This document shows, one piece after another, positions 1 to 6,643 of a stretch of 20,493 nucleotides of DNA. This stretch comes from JAVBUZ01 sp031554725 (GTDB lineage: Bacteria; Bacillota; Clostridia; Lachnospirales; Lachnospiraceae): positions 1-20,493 of the forward strand of contig JAVBUZ010000129.1 in the NCBI GenBank assembly GCA_031554725.1. Reading direction: 5' to 3'. Both the position numbers and the translations under genes were made by a program. Below the pieces are notes generated by a model. The model was given only the letters and a program-made list of their open reading frames with translations. It was not told the DNA's origin and searched no databases. Within the stretch, counting starts at the first letter, position 1; each line of letters begins with the position of its first letter.

Positions 1-30
1 GGAGTATAAATAATTAATATATAAGGGTAT

Positions 31-63
31 GTAAATAGAAAGATGAAGGGTTTATCTATTTAC
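31..63. repeat. Imperfectly spaced inverted repeat of unknown role
   Basis: A perfect 9-bp inverted repeat (GTAAATAGA at 31-39, TCTATTTAC at 55-63) surrounds a 15-base loop. No T-tract follows, so it is not a convincing terminator. The first ~130 bases show no gene that I can support; they may hold the tail of an upstream transcription unit. Confidence 0.35.
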
Positions 64-132
64 AATTAAAGTGTATCATAAGTACCAGATGCAGTCAAGA
101 AGAAAATAGTACCAAAGTCCTAGAAAAGTTTT

Positions 133-162
133 GAATAAAAATTATGCAACAGTGACATAATA
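133..162 (+). promoter_or_regulatory. Sigma-G/F-like forespore promoter
   Basis: GAATA (133-137) and CATAATA (156-162) are separated by 18 bases. This matches the -35 (GHATR) and -10 (CATNHTA) elements known for sporulation sigma G, which overlaps in specificity with sigma F. A start near 169 would leave a leader of about 30 bases before the micro-protein gene. There is no good sigma-A pair in the same place. The assignment to a spore sigma factor is inference from consensus. Confidence 0.55.
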
Positions 163-198
163 TTTTTGTAACTAAAAAACAACTAGGAGGAACTAACA

Positions 199-348
199 AT
201 GTCTAACAATCAGAACAGCGATAATAAGAACAAGGCTACAAATAGCCAGAAAAACTCACAGAATAACTCACAAAACAACAATCAGAATTGCTCAAACTCA
301 AATAGCCAAAGCAATCAGAAAAATACTAGCAATCAGAAAAACTACTAA
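199..348 (+). CDS. Asn/Gln/Ser-rich 49-residue micro-protein, possible gamma-SASP-like spore protein
   Basis: This short gene starts at an ATG eight bases after a perfect AGGAGG (185-190) and ends just before a strong terminator, so it looks like a complete transcription unit. By my count 19 Asn, 10 Ser and 8 Gln make up 37 of 49 residues; five Lys, one Cys (residue 31) and a C-terminal Tyr stand out. There is no signal peptide, membrane segment or hydrophobic core, so the product should be soluble and disordered. Composition and size recall the Gln/Asn-rich gamma-type small acid-soluble spore proteins of Bacillus, which store amino acids in the spore core, but I see no sequence-level match to SspE. 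The sigma-G-like promoter supports a forespore role. Function is inferred; existence of the gene is well supported. Confidence 0.7.
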   Translation: MSNNQNSDNKNKATNSQKNSQNNSQNNNQNCSNSNSQSNQKNTSNQKNY

Positions 349-384
349 AAAGCGAAGGGGCTGCCAATCGGTAGCTCCTTTTTA
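349..384 (+). terminator. Rho-independent terminator of the micro-protein gene
   Basis: A 9-bp stem with two G-T wobbles (357-365 with 370-378) and an AATC loop is followed by a run of T (379-383). It begins nine bases after the micro-protein stop codon and isolates that gene from the operon downstream. Confidence 0.85.
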
Positions 385-406
385 GTGCATAGAAAAGAAA
401 TTAATA

Positions 407-436
407 TTGTGAATGTTGGAAACATAATGGTATACT
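407..436 (+). promoter_or_regulatory. Sigma-A-type promoter of the methyltransferase operon
   Basis: TTGTGA (407-412) and TATACT (431-436) are separated by 18 bases, and the start codon of the first gene lies 45 bases further on. It sits directly after the preceding terminator, as expected for a new transcription unit. Confidence 0.6.
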
Positions 437-481
437 AGTAAAAACAAGAATAGTGGTGCAAAGCACGGATAGGAAATTTAA

Positions 482-1645
482 ATGAGAAAGTTTGAACTGA
501 TAGCACCATGCCATTTTGGCATGGAGGCAGTATTAAAAAAAGAAATTATTGATTTGGGATATGATGTGACAGAGGTCTCTGACGGAAGAATTACCTTCTT
601 TGGAGATGAAGAGGCGTTATGCCGTGCTAATATCTTCTTAAGAACGGCAGAGAGAGTTTTGGTAAAAGTAGGTAGCTTTCACGCAGAAACCTTTGAGGAA
701 TTATTTCAAGGAACGAAGAATCTTCCTTGGGAGGAGTTTATCCCTGTAAATGGTAAGTTTTGGGTTGCAAAGGCGGGAAGCGTAAAGAGTAAGCTTTTTA
801 GCCCCTCTGATATACAATCAATTATGAAAAAAGCTATGGTAGATAAGCTAAAGGATGTGTATCATGTTAGCTGGTTTTCGGAAGACGGCGAGAGCTTCCC
901 AGTACGTGTATTTCTTATGAAGGATGAAGTAACAGTAGCTTTGGATTCAACAGGTGAATCCTTACATAAAAGAGGTTATAGAAAGCTTACAGCAAAAGCG
1001 CCAATTGCAGAAAATCTTGCGGCGGCACTTATTATGCTTACACCTTGGAATAAAGATAGAATTCTAGTAGATCCATTTTGCGGAAGTGGAACCATACCTA
1101 TTGAAGCGGCAATGATGGCAGCGAATATTGCGCCGGGGATGAATAGAAGCTTTACTGCTCAGGAATGGGGAAATGTTGTAGGGAAAAAGGTTTGGTATGA
1201 TGCCTTTGATGAGGCAAATGATCTTGTGGACCTTCAGGTAGAAGCAGATATTCAAGGTTATGATATTGACCCTGAAATGGTAGCAATTGCAAGAGAAAAT
1301 GCAAAGCTAGCAGGGGTAGAGAAGCTCATACATTTTCAAAAGAGAGGTGTTGAGCAATTAAGCCATGCTAAAAAATATGGTTTTATTATAACGAATCCTC
1401 CTTATGGTGAAAGACTTGAAGAAAAGTCTGCATTGCCTGCTCTATATCGTGTCATTGGAGATCGATATAAGGATCTTGATGCATGGAGCATGTACCTAAT
1501 TACAGCATACGAACAAGCTGAAAAGGATATTGGAAGAAAAGCAGATAAGAATAGAAAGATTTATAATGGTATGATGAAAACATATTATTATCAATTTATG
1601 GGGCCAAGACCACCTAAGAAGAATAGAACAGAAGAAAACGCATAG
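482..1645 (+). CDS. THUMP-domain class I SAM-dependent rRNA guanine-N2 methyltransferase (RlmL-N/YpsC family)
   Basis: The 387-residue protein has the layout of the COG0116 (YpsC/RlmL-type) enzymes that methylate guanine N2 of 23S rRNA in the cytoplasm. An N-terminal THUMP RNA-binding region (about 1-160) precedes a Rossmann methyltransferase domain. The SAM-binding motif DPFCGSGT is at residues 197-204, an acidic motif (YDID) near 260 probably contacts SAM ribose, and the catalytic NPPY motif is at 305-308. The length is normal for the family. ATG 482 is preceded by AGGA at 471-474 with seven-base spacing. It is the first gene of a four-gene run with gaps of 28, 34 and 12 bases. The exact target nucleotide cannot be read from sequence. 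Confidence 0.88.
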   Translation: MRKFELIAPCHFGMEAVLKKEIIDLGYDVTEVSDGRITFFGDEEALCRANIFLRTAERVLVKVGSFHAETFEELFQGTKNLPWEEFIPVNGKFWVAKAGSVKSKLFSPSDIQSIMKKAMVDKLKDVYHVSWFSEDGESFPVRVFLMKDEVTVALDSTGESLHKRGYRKLTAKAPIAENLAAALIMLTPWNKDRILVDPFCGSGTIPIEAAMMAANIAPGMNRSFTAQEWGNVVGKKVWYDAFDEANDLVDLQVEADIQGYDIDPEMVAIARENAKLAGVEKLIHFQKRGVEQLSHAKKYGFIITNPPYGERLEEKSALPALYRVIGDRYKDLDAWSMYLITAYEQAEKDIGRKADKNRKIYNGMMKTYYYQFMGPRPPKKNRTEENA

Positions 1646-1673
1646 ATTTGAATAAAATATAGGATATTAGAAT

Positions 1674-2738
1674 ATGAGCAAACGTTTAAAAATACAAGTG
1701 GTGGTGTATGCACTTCTCTTTTCTATTGCATCCATGGGTGTCATGCTTGTACATGCGCAAAATAAGGTCATTGTGGTAACGGATATAGCACAAGACCAAA
1801 TTAGTAGGCAGGAAGAGGAGAATGGAACCATAACTGTTCTTTTTGAAAAAGAAGAGGGAAAGGTTCTACATTTTAGAGATGGCGAGGCAAGGACGAATTG
1901 CCTATGCATCCCTCTTGTGGAAGGTATTAAGGCGGAAAATGTAACAATAGAAAACCATTATATGGATAAAGAACTGTGGATATACATAGAGAAATGTGAT
2001 GAGAACTTTTATGAGACCCAGGCTATATATGGAAATATAGAAAAAGTAAATTTTGGTACTTATAGTGCTTCTCAAAAAGGAGTCTTGCTTAAATTTGGTC
2101 TTACAGATGTTTTTGAATGTCAAAGTACATTACAAGAAAATGGGCTATTTATTGAATTTGTATCACCCAAGGAAATGTATAACAAAATTATTGTGATTGA
2201 TCCAGCTTGTGGCGGAGAGAATTTAGGCTTAGAAAGTGGTGATTTACAGGAAAAAGAGATTACTCTCGACATTGTGAAGCGACTAAAAGAGAAGCTAGAT
2301 GATACCGACATAAAAGTATATTATACTCGCATTGAAGATAAGAACCCTAGCCAAGAAGAAAGAATTGAATTGGCTAATAGTGTAAAGGCGGATATGTTTA
2401 TCTCTATTGCGGCTAATTGGGATGCGGAAAATGATAAAAAGTATGGAACGGAAGCGGTATACAGCGATAGCTTTTTTATACCTGTGTTTGGTAGCGTTGA
2501 GCTAGCTGACTTGACTTTACGTGAGGTGGTAACTAAAATAAGTGGCAAGGGAAATGGACTTATACCAGCAACGGTGGACGATGTTGTTGTGTGGGAGGCT
2601 AAGGTTCCAGCAACAATTCTTAAGGTGGGCTATTTTAGCAATAAGCAGGAGGTTGTTTTATTGCAGAGAGAAGATTACCTAGAACGAATTGCTAGTGGGC
2701 TGCTTGAAGCGGTACAAAAGGCTTATGAGAGTGAATAA
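1674..2738 (+). CDS. Membrane-anchored Amidase_3-fold protein, probably catalytically inactive
   Basis: The 354-residue protein has an N-terminal hydrophobic segment (about 7-28, signal or anchor), a beta-rich AMIN-like region (about 32-165) and a C-terminal domain with the fold of N-acetylmuramoyl-L-alanine amidases of the Amidase_3 family. In active enzymes zinc is held by the His of DPGHGG, a Glu in the following EKD-type motif and the His of SIHAN, and a Glu in ETGFLSN is catalytic. Here these read DPACGG (176-181), QEKE (Glu193 retained), SIAAN (244-248) and KVGYFSN (317-323). Both zinc histidines and the catalytic Glu are therefore gone. It should sit outside the membrane and perhaps bind peptidoglycan or a partner amidase without cutting. 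The reading frame is intact, arguing for a retained non-enzymatic role. It lies 28 bases after the methyltransferase gene in the same operon. Confidence 0.78.
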   Translation: MSKRLKIQVVVYALLFSIASMGVMLVHAQNKVIVVTDIAQDQISRQEEENGTITVLFEKEEGKVLHFRDGEARTNCLCIPLVEGIKAENVTIENHYMDKELWIYIEKCDENFYETQAIYGNIEKVNFGTYSASQKGVLLKFGLTDVFECQSTLQENGLFIEFVSPKEMYNKIIVIDPACGGENLGLESGDLQEKEITLDIVKRLKEKLDDTDIKVYYTRIEDKNPSQEERIELANSVKADMFISIAANWDAENDKKYGTEAVYSDSFFIPVFGSVELADLTLREVVTKISGKGNGLIPATVDDVVVWEAKVPATILKVGYFSNKQEVVLLQREDYLERIASGLLEAVQKAYESE

Positions 2739-2772
2739 CAACAGAGTGTGAGGAAATGAGAGGAAACTGCAG

Positions 2773-3369
2773 ATGTCAAAAAAAATAGTATTTGCTACGG
2801 GAAATGCAGGAAAGATAAAAGAGATACAAGAAATTATGGGAGACTTAGGTCTTGAAGTGGTAACCATGAAGGATGCTGGAATTGATCTTGAAATTGAAGA
2901 AAATGGTAGTACCTATGAAGAGAATGCACTTATTAAAGCAAGAGCAGTAGCAATATATACGGATGCCATTGTCATGGCTGACGATTCGGGATTAGAGGTG
3001 GATTATTTAAATGGAGAGCCGGGAATATATTCAGCCCGCTATCTAGGAGAGGATACCTCATACAAAATAAAAAATGCGACCATTATTGAAAGATTAGATG
3101 GGGTTCCAGACGAGGATAGAACGGCCCGTTTTGTATGTGCGATTGCTACCGTTTTACCAAGCGGCGAGGAGTTTACTAGCCGAGGTGTTATTGAAGGAAG
3201 AATTGGATATGAAGAAGCTGGAACCAACGGCTTTGGGTATGATCCTATCTTTTTTATTCCCGAATTTCAAAAGACAACAGCCCAACTAGACTCGCAGGAA
3301 AAAAATAAAGTAAGTCATAGAGGAAAAGCTTTAGAACAAATGAAAGAAGAACTCAAGAGAAAATTATAG
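2773..3369 (+). CDS. rdgB: XTP/dITP pyrophosphatase (RdgB/HAM1 family)
   Basis: This 198-residue protein removes non-canonical purine nucleotides (XTP, ITP, dITP) from the cytoplasmic pool by hydrolysis to the monophosphate and pyrophosphate. Family motifs are clear: TGNAGK at 9-14 (phosphate binding), ADDSGL at 69-74 (catalytic and metal-binding acidic residues), FGYDPIF at 154-160 and SHRG at 181-184 (base recognition). The length is typical. ATG 2773 follows an AGGAAA ribosome site. It is the third gene of the operon, 34 bases after the amidase-like gene and 12 bases before the phosphoesterase gene. An RdgB-phosphoesterase pair is common in clostridia. Confidence 0.95.
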   Translation: MSKKIVFATGNAGKIKEIQEIMGDLGLEVVTMKDAGIDLEIEENGSTYEENALIKARAVAIYTDAIVMADDSGLEVDYLNGEPGIYSARYLGEDTSYKIKNATIIERLDGVPDEDRTARFVCAIATVLPSGEEFTSRGVIEGRIGYEEAGTNGFGYDPIFFIPEFQKTTAQLDSQEKNKVSHRGKALEQMKEELKRKL

Positions 3370-3381
3370 GGGATGGTCTAA

Positions 3382-3861
3382 ATGAAAGCGCTGATAATTA
3401 GTGACACTCATAAAAAAAATGACAATTTCTTTAAAGTGTTAGAAATGGTTGCACCCATAGACCTAGTGATTCATTGTGGCGATGTAGAAGGTAGTGAGTA
3501 TACTATTAGTACAGCGGCAGGTTGCCAGGTGGAAATGGTGGCGGGGAATAATGATTTTTTTTCACAGCTACCAATGGAGAGGGAATTTGGAATTGGTAAA
3601 TATCATGTCATGGTGACTCATGGGCATAATTATTATGTTTCTATGGGGAATCAAATGCTAAAAGAGGAAGCTAGATCCCGTGGTGCCGATATTGTATTTT
3701 ATGGTCACACACATAGACCTGTCATTGACCAGGATGATGATGTGATTGCAATAAATCCAGGAAGTCTTTCTTATCCAAGGCAAGATAGTCGAAAACCTAG
3801 TTATGTTCTTATGGATATTGATAGAGAGGGGGAAGCACATTTTACCCTTCGCTACTTATGA
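3382..3861 (+). CDS. YfcE/MJ0936-family metallophosphoesterase
   Basis: The 159-residue protein is a single-domain calcineurin-like phosphodiesterase with the full di-metal set: DTH (Asp8, His10), GD (33-34), GNND (55-58), HGH (80-82) and GHTH (108-111). YfcE-like enzymes hydrolyse phosphodiesters in vitro; the physiological substrate of this group is not settled. The start follows a weak GGGGATGG ribosome site 12 bases after the RdgB stop, so the two are almost certainly co-transcribed. It is the last gene of the operon. No strong terminator follows: only an AT-only inverted repeat around 3864-3888. Confidence 0.92.
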   Translation: MKALIISDTHKKNDNFFKVLEMVAPIDLVIHCGDVEGSEYTISTAAGCQVEMVAGNNDFFSQLPMEREFGIGKYHVMVTHGHNYYVSMGNQMLKEEARSRGADIVFYGHTHRPVIDQDDDVIAINPGSLSYPRQDSRKPSYVLMDIDREGEAHFTLRYL

Positions 3862-3941
3862 TGCAAAAAAACAATATAACTTTTTTGTGTTAATTGAATA
3901 AAATATTTGTTAAAATTAAATAAGAAAAGAGCCAAATGATA

Positions 3942-3970
3942 TTGTTATTTTTGTCGAAATTTTGTATAAT
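3942..3970 (+). promoter_or_regulatory. Sigma-A promoter of the chemotaxis receptor gene
   Basis: TTGTTA (3942-3947) and a perfect TATAAT (3965-3970) are separated by 17 bases, 32 bases before the ATG. A second possible set is TTGTCG (3951-3956) with the extended -10 TGATATTAT (3972-3980). Confidence 0.7.
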
Positions 3971-4002
3971 TTGATATTATACGGATAGGGGGAGATAATC
4001 CA

Positions 4003-5466
4003 ATGAAGAAATCAAACAACGCAAGAATTAATAAAACGGCAATCGGTTGCCATGCAGGTATTGATGCGGCGATTTTTGGGGCTTATTTTATTGAGGTGTT
4101 GAAGGGAAGCAGAACTGTTCCCTATTTTTTGATGATTGCAGTGTTGACAATTATACCAGTGCTTATTGAAATTCTTATGTACAGAAAAGATTCAGAAAGT
4201 ACAGTGGTTAGATGGATTATGGCGCCAGGCTATGGCATTTTATATGCAGTAGCTGTATTTACGACACATAGTGTATTACCATTTACTTACATATTGCCGA
4301 TGCTTGTAGTTATTACATTGTACTCAGATTTGAAGTTTTGTAGTGTAATGTGTGCTCTTGGTGTATCGATTAATATAGCAGATGTTGCATATAAGGCAGT
4401 GACGGTAGGATTTGAAAAAACACAGTTACCTGATATAGAGATAAGAGTTATTTTAATTACTATTATTTGCATCTATACCTATTTAACAACTCGTATGTTA
4501 AAAACGATTAATGAAGCAACAAGAGTAGAAATTGAAGGCGAAAAAGAAAAAGCGGAAAAATTACTTGCGGTTACCAAGAATTTATCAGGAGAGCTTACAG
4601 GCGATATTGAGTTAGTAGATAGCTATATGATTAAGCTTGAGGAATCTGTTAATAAGATGGGGATAGCCATGGAAGAAGTGTGTCAGGGAGCTACCTCAAC
4701 AACTGATTCTGTGCAGAGCCAGCTAAAGAGAACAGAAGAAATACAAGCCCTTATCGAAAAAGTAAGAGGATATGCAGAAGTTATAACATCTAGTATGGAT
4801 ACCGCTTCAGTTGAAGTAGATAAAGGCCAGAATAACATGGACGAATTGTCTAAACAAACATCTAAATCAAAAGAAGCAAACGGTGTGGTTGTTCAAAAGG
4901 TAAAAGAGCTTGGTGAACAAACAGATAAAATGAATGGAATTATTGCCCTAATTACTAGTGTTGCAAATCGTACAGGTATGCTAGCATTAAATGCCAGCAT
5001 TGAAGCAGCTAGAGCAGGGGAAGCAGGAAGAGGATTTGCGGTTGTTGCGAATCAGATTTCTGATTTATCAGATCAAACAAAATCAGCTACTGTGAGTATT
5101 ACAGACTTAATATATTCTATTACAGAAGAACTAAGAGAAATTGCAAAGGCAGTTGATACCTTAGAAGAAAACAATGTTCGCCAGGAAGCGCAAACGGCAG
5201 AAGTGGCAGAAAGCTTACAATACATAACTGATAATACCAAGCAGACCAATGAGAAGGCACAGCAAATGGATAAGGTGCTAAGAAAATTGGTAACAGCTAA
5301 TAATGATATTATTAATAGCATTGAAAATATTTCTGCAATCACAGAAGAGGTTGCTGCTCATTCAAGCGAAACTTTAGAAACTTGTCAAGAAAATGGAAAA
5401 ATTGTAACGGAAGTAACCAGAATCACAGAGAAGTTAAATGAGAGTGCTAGAGAGCTTAAAAATTAA
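4003..5466 (+). CDS. Methyl-accepting chemotaxis protein with a six-TM N-terminus and no HAMP domain
   Basis: The 487-residue protein has a highly hydrophobic N-terminal third with about six membrane segments (roughly 16-165) and only short loops. A linker coiled coil follows, then an MCP signalling domain (about 190-487). The conserved hairpin tip that contacts CheA and CheW is intact around residues 317-350, including LALNASIEAARAGEAGRGFA. No extracytoplasmic sensor domain and no HAMP module are visible, so any stimulus is probably sensed within or at the membrane. AGGGGGAG lies just before the ATG. The gene is monocistronic, with its own promoter and terminator. No chemotaxis or flagellar gene is nearby in this window. 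Confidence 0.92.
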   Translation: MKKSNNARINKTAIGCHAGIDAAIFGAYFIEVLKGSRTVPYFLMIAVLTIIPVLIEILMYRKDSESTVVRWIMAPGYGILYAVAVFTTHSVLPFTYILPMLVVITLYSDLKFCSVMCALGVSINIADVAYKAVTVGFEKTQLPDIEIRVILITIICIYTYLTTRMLKTINEATRVEIEGEKEKAEKLLAVTKNLSGELTGDIELVDSYMIKLEESVNKMGIAMEEVCQGATSTTDSVQSQLKRTEEIQALIEKVRGYAEVITSSMDTASVEVDKGQNNMDELSKQTSKSKEANGVVVQKVKELGEQTDKMNGIIALITSVANRTGMLALNASIEAARAGEAGRGFAVVANQISDLSDQTKSATVSITDLIYSITEELREIAKAVDTLEENNVRQEAQTAEVAESLQYITDNTKQTNEKAQQMDKVLRKLVTANNDIINSIENISAITEEVAAHSSETLETCQENGKIVTEVTRITEKLNESARELKN

Positions 5467-5491
5467 TAGAAACATTGATAAATAGAGGGTT

Positions 5492-5546
5492 CCTGTAAAG
5501 CAAGCGGGAGTGATTTAACCGCTATGTTTTACAGGGATTTCTTTTG
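5492..5546 (+). terminator. Bipartite-stem terminator after the chemotaxis receptor gene
   Basis: An outer stem CCTGTAAA/TTTACAGG (5492-5499 with 5528-5535) encloses an inner AGCGG/CCGCT stem, followed by a T-rich tract. It separates the receptor gene from the tRNA operon. Confidence 0.85.
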
Positions 5547-5591
5547 AATTATTGCAAAAATCAGACTTTTAAAAAAAATCAATAAAATGTA

Positions 5592-5620
5592 TTGACATAC
5601 GGATTTTGTTATTATATAAT
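5592..5620 (+). promoter_or_regulatory. Consensus sigma-A promoter of the tRNA operon
   Basis: A perfect TTGACA (5592-5597), 17-base spacer and perfect TATAAT (5615-5620) stand 36 bases before the first tRNA, as expected for a highly transcribed stable-RNA operon. Confidence 0.93.
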
Positions 5621-5656
5621 ATGTCTTGCGTCAAGAAATGACGAAAAACAAAATAT

Positions 5657-5731
5657 CGGGGTGTGGCTCAGCTTGGCTAGAGCGCCTGGTTTGGGACCAG
5701 GAGGTCGCAGGTTCGAATCCTGTCACCCCGA
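5657..5731 (+). tRNA. tRNA-Pro (anticodon TGG)
   Basis: The acceptor strands CGGGGTG (5657-5663) and CACCCCG (5724-5730) pair perfectly, with A as discriminator. The anticodon stem CCTGG/CCAGG holds a seven-base loop with TGG at 5692-5694. The T-arm contains GGTTCGAATCC. The CCA end is not encoded. It is the first gene of the operon. Confidence 0.96.
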
Positions 5732-5739
5732 CTTAACAT

Positions 5740-5810
5740 GCGGGTGTAGTTCAATGGTAGAACACTAGCCTTCCAAGCTAGATACGTGGGTTCGATTCCC
5801 ATCACCCGCT
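5740..5810 (+). tRNA. tRNA-Gly (anticodon TCC)
   Basis: The acceptor strands GCGGGTG and CACCCGC (5803-5809) pair perfectly and T is the discriminator. The anticodon stem CTAGC/GCTAG holds the loop CTTCCAA with anticodon TCC. The 71-base length and short D-loop are typical for glycine tRNA. CCA is not encoded. Confidence 0.96.
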
Positions 5811-5811
5811 T

Positions 5812-5937
5812 CAAATATGCGCAGCGTATTTGTTTTGCGAAGCAAAATCAGCGAAGCTGAAAAAGCGGGGGATTGCACCCAGCGAAAATATGTACAACAT
5901 ATTCACTTTGCGAAGCAAAATCAGCATATTTGTTTTG
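5812..5937. repeat. Cluster of tri-loop mini-hairpins between tRNA-Gly and tRNA-Arg
   Basis: The 142-base spacer between two tRNA genes holds five short hairpins with three-base loops: 5812-5832 (9-bp stem, loop GCA), 5833-5847 (6 bp, GAA), 5848-5860 (5 bp, GAA), 5887-5903 (7 bp, ACA) and 5907-5919 (5 bp, GAA). Three have the core GCGAAGC and one GCGCAGC, a sequence type known to form very stable mini-hairpins. The 19-mer TTTGCGAAGCAAAATCAGC occurs twice (5834-5852, 5907-5925), and TATTTGTTTTG also recurs. This looks like a dispersed palindromic element duplicated within the operon. A similar element lies at 9842-9901. Confidence 0.75.
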
Positions 5938-5952
5938 TAATTTTAATTACAT

Positions 5953-6026
<74 letters not shown>

Positions 6027-6066
6027 TTGAGATTCTGAACCATTGGTAAAAGAATTCTCGCTTTAT

Positions 6067-6141
6067 GGTGGGTGTAGCACAGTTGGTTAGCGCGCCAGAT
6101 TGTGATTCTGGAGGTCGAGGGTTCGAGTCCCTTTACCCACC
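6067..6141 (+). tRNA. tRNA-His (anticodon GTG)
   Basis: The anticodon stem CCAGA/TCTGG holds the loop TTGTGAT with anticodon GTG. The extra 5' G typical of histidine tRNA is encoded (6067) and pairs with C73 (6141). The acceptor strands GTGGGTG and TACCCAC pair with one wobble. CCA is not encoded. Confidence 0.95.
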
Positions 6142-6186
6142 CTTTATTGACTAATGTGTCCGGGCGACACGCTCGGTATCATCTAT

Positions 6187-6258
6187 AGGGCTATCGCCAA
6201 GCGGTAAGGCACAGCACTTTGACTGCTGCAGTCGCTGGTTCGAATCCAGCTAGCCCTG
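6187..6258 (+). tRNA. tRNA-Gln (anticodon TTG)
   Basis: The acceptor strands AGGGCTA and TAGCCCT (6251-6257) pair and G is the discriminator. The anticodon stem CAGCA/TGCTG holds the loop CTTTGAC with anticodon TTG. The 5' half follows the bacterial glutamine pattern (TCGCCAAGCGGTAAGGCA). CCA is not encoded. The 45-base spacer before it contains a small GTGTC/GACAC inverted repeat (6156-6170). Confidence 0.95.
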
Positions 6259-6280
6259 TTTGCTTTTCAATTTAATATGA

Positions 6281-6353
6281 GGGCGTGTAGCTCAGTTGGT
6301 AGAGCACTTGACTTTTAATCAAGTTGTCCGGGGTTCGAACCCCCGCACGCTCA
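6281..6353 (+). tRNA. tRNA-Lys (anticodon TTT)
   Basis: The acceptor strands GGGCGTG and CACGCTC (6346-6352) pair with one wobble and A is the discriminator. The anticodon stem CTTGA/TCAAG holds the loop CTTTTAA with anticodon TTT. The T-arm GGGGTTCGAACCCC is a perfect palindrome. CCA is not encoded. It is the last gene of the tRNA operon. Confidence 0.96.
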
Positions 6354-6355
6354 TT

Positions 6356-6400
6356 AATACAAAAATACCCAAGTCGGAAGACTTGGGTATTTTTGTATTT
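6356..6400 (+). terminator. 20-bp stem terminator of the tRNA operon
   Basis: A perfect 20-bp stem (6356-6375 with 6380-6399) is closed by a GGAA tetraloop, with T-rich sequence in its 3' arm. It follows tRNA-Lys by two bases. A diverged copy is present at 7045-7074. Confidence 0.93.
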
Positions 6401-6550
6401 AGGAGACGCGAGGGGTTCGAACCCCGTGGGTTCAGAACCGCCGCACACGAAGGAGACGTCAAGGGTTTGAACCCCGTGGGTTCAGAACTGCCGCACGCGA
6501 AGGAGACGTCAAGGGTTCGAACCCCGCGGGTTCAGAACCGCCGCACGCGT
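6401..6550. repeat. Three tandem 50-bp repeats resembling a tRNA T-arm and 3' end
   Basis: Three head-to-tail units of exactly 50 bases start at 6401, 6451 and 6501, each beginning AGGAGACG and ending CCGCACNCG(A/T). Each holds a T-arm-like palindrome (GGGTTCGAACCC, one base changed in unit 2), then GGGTTCAGAACC (one base changed in unit 2), then CCGCACGC-like sequence as in the tRNA-Lys 3' end just upstream. A fourth partial unit, AGGAGCTGTCTG, begins at 6551. A further whole unit lies at 7081-7130, with two differences from unit 3. GC content is clearly higher than the surroundings. There are no spacers, so this is not a CRISPR array. Confidence 0.9.
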
Positions 6551-6579
6551 AGGAGCTGTCTGGAATTTCGACAAAGATT

Positions 6580-6608
6580 TTGAAATATATATATGTGTAC
6601 GCTATAAT
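6580..6608 (+). promoter_or_regulatory. Sigma-A promoter of the zinc-ribbon membrane protein gene
   Basis: TTGAAA (6580-6585) and a perfect TATAAT (6603-6608) have 17-base spacing, 35 bases before the ATG. Confidence 0.75.
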
Positions 6609-6643
6609 GAAAATGTATTTTATTATATGAGGAGGGAATATTT

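Noticed and set aside
3864..3888. Terminator after the phosphoesterase gene
   Set aside because: The inverted repeat is only A-T pairs (AAAAAA/TTTTTT) with no G-C core, so I could not support it as an intrinsic terminator.
3911..3940. Sigma-D (motility) promoter before the chemoreceptor gene
   Set aside because: TAAA and GCCAAATG are present with 16-base spacing, but only about half of the -10 consensus matches, whereas a good sigma-A promoter lies closer to the gene.
6401..6550. The 50-bp repeats as a CRISPR array
   Set aside because: Units are directly abutting with no variable spacers, and no cas genes are nearby.
6296..6583. A 95-codon + strand frame across tRNA-Lys and the 50-bp repeats
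   Set aside because: It starts inside the tRNA, reads the T-arm and repeats, and the 50-bp period shifts frame between units. This is a familiar spurious translation of tRNA sequence.
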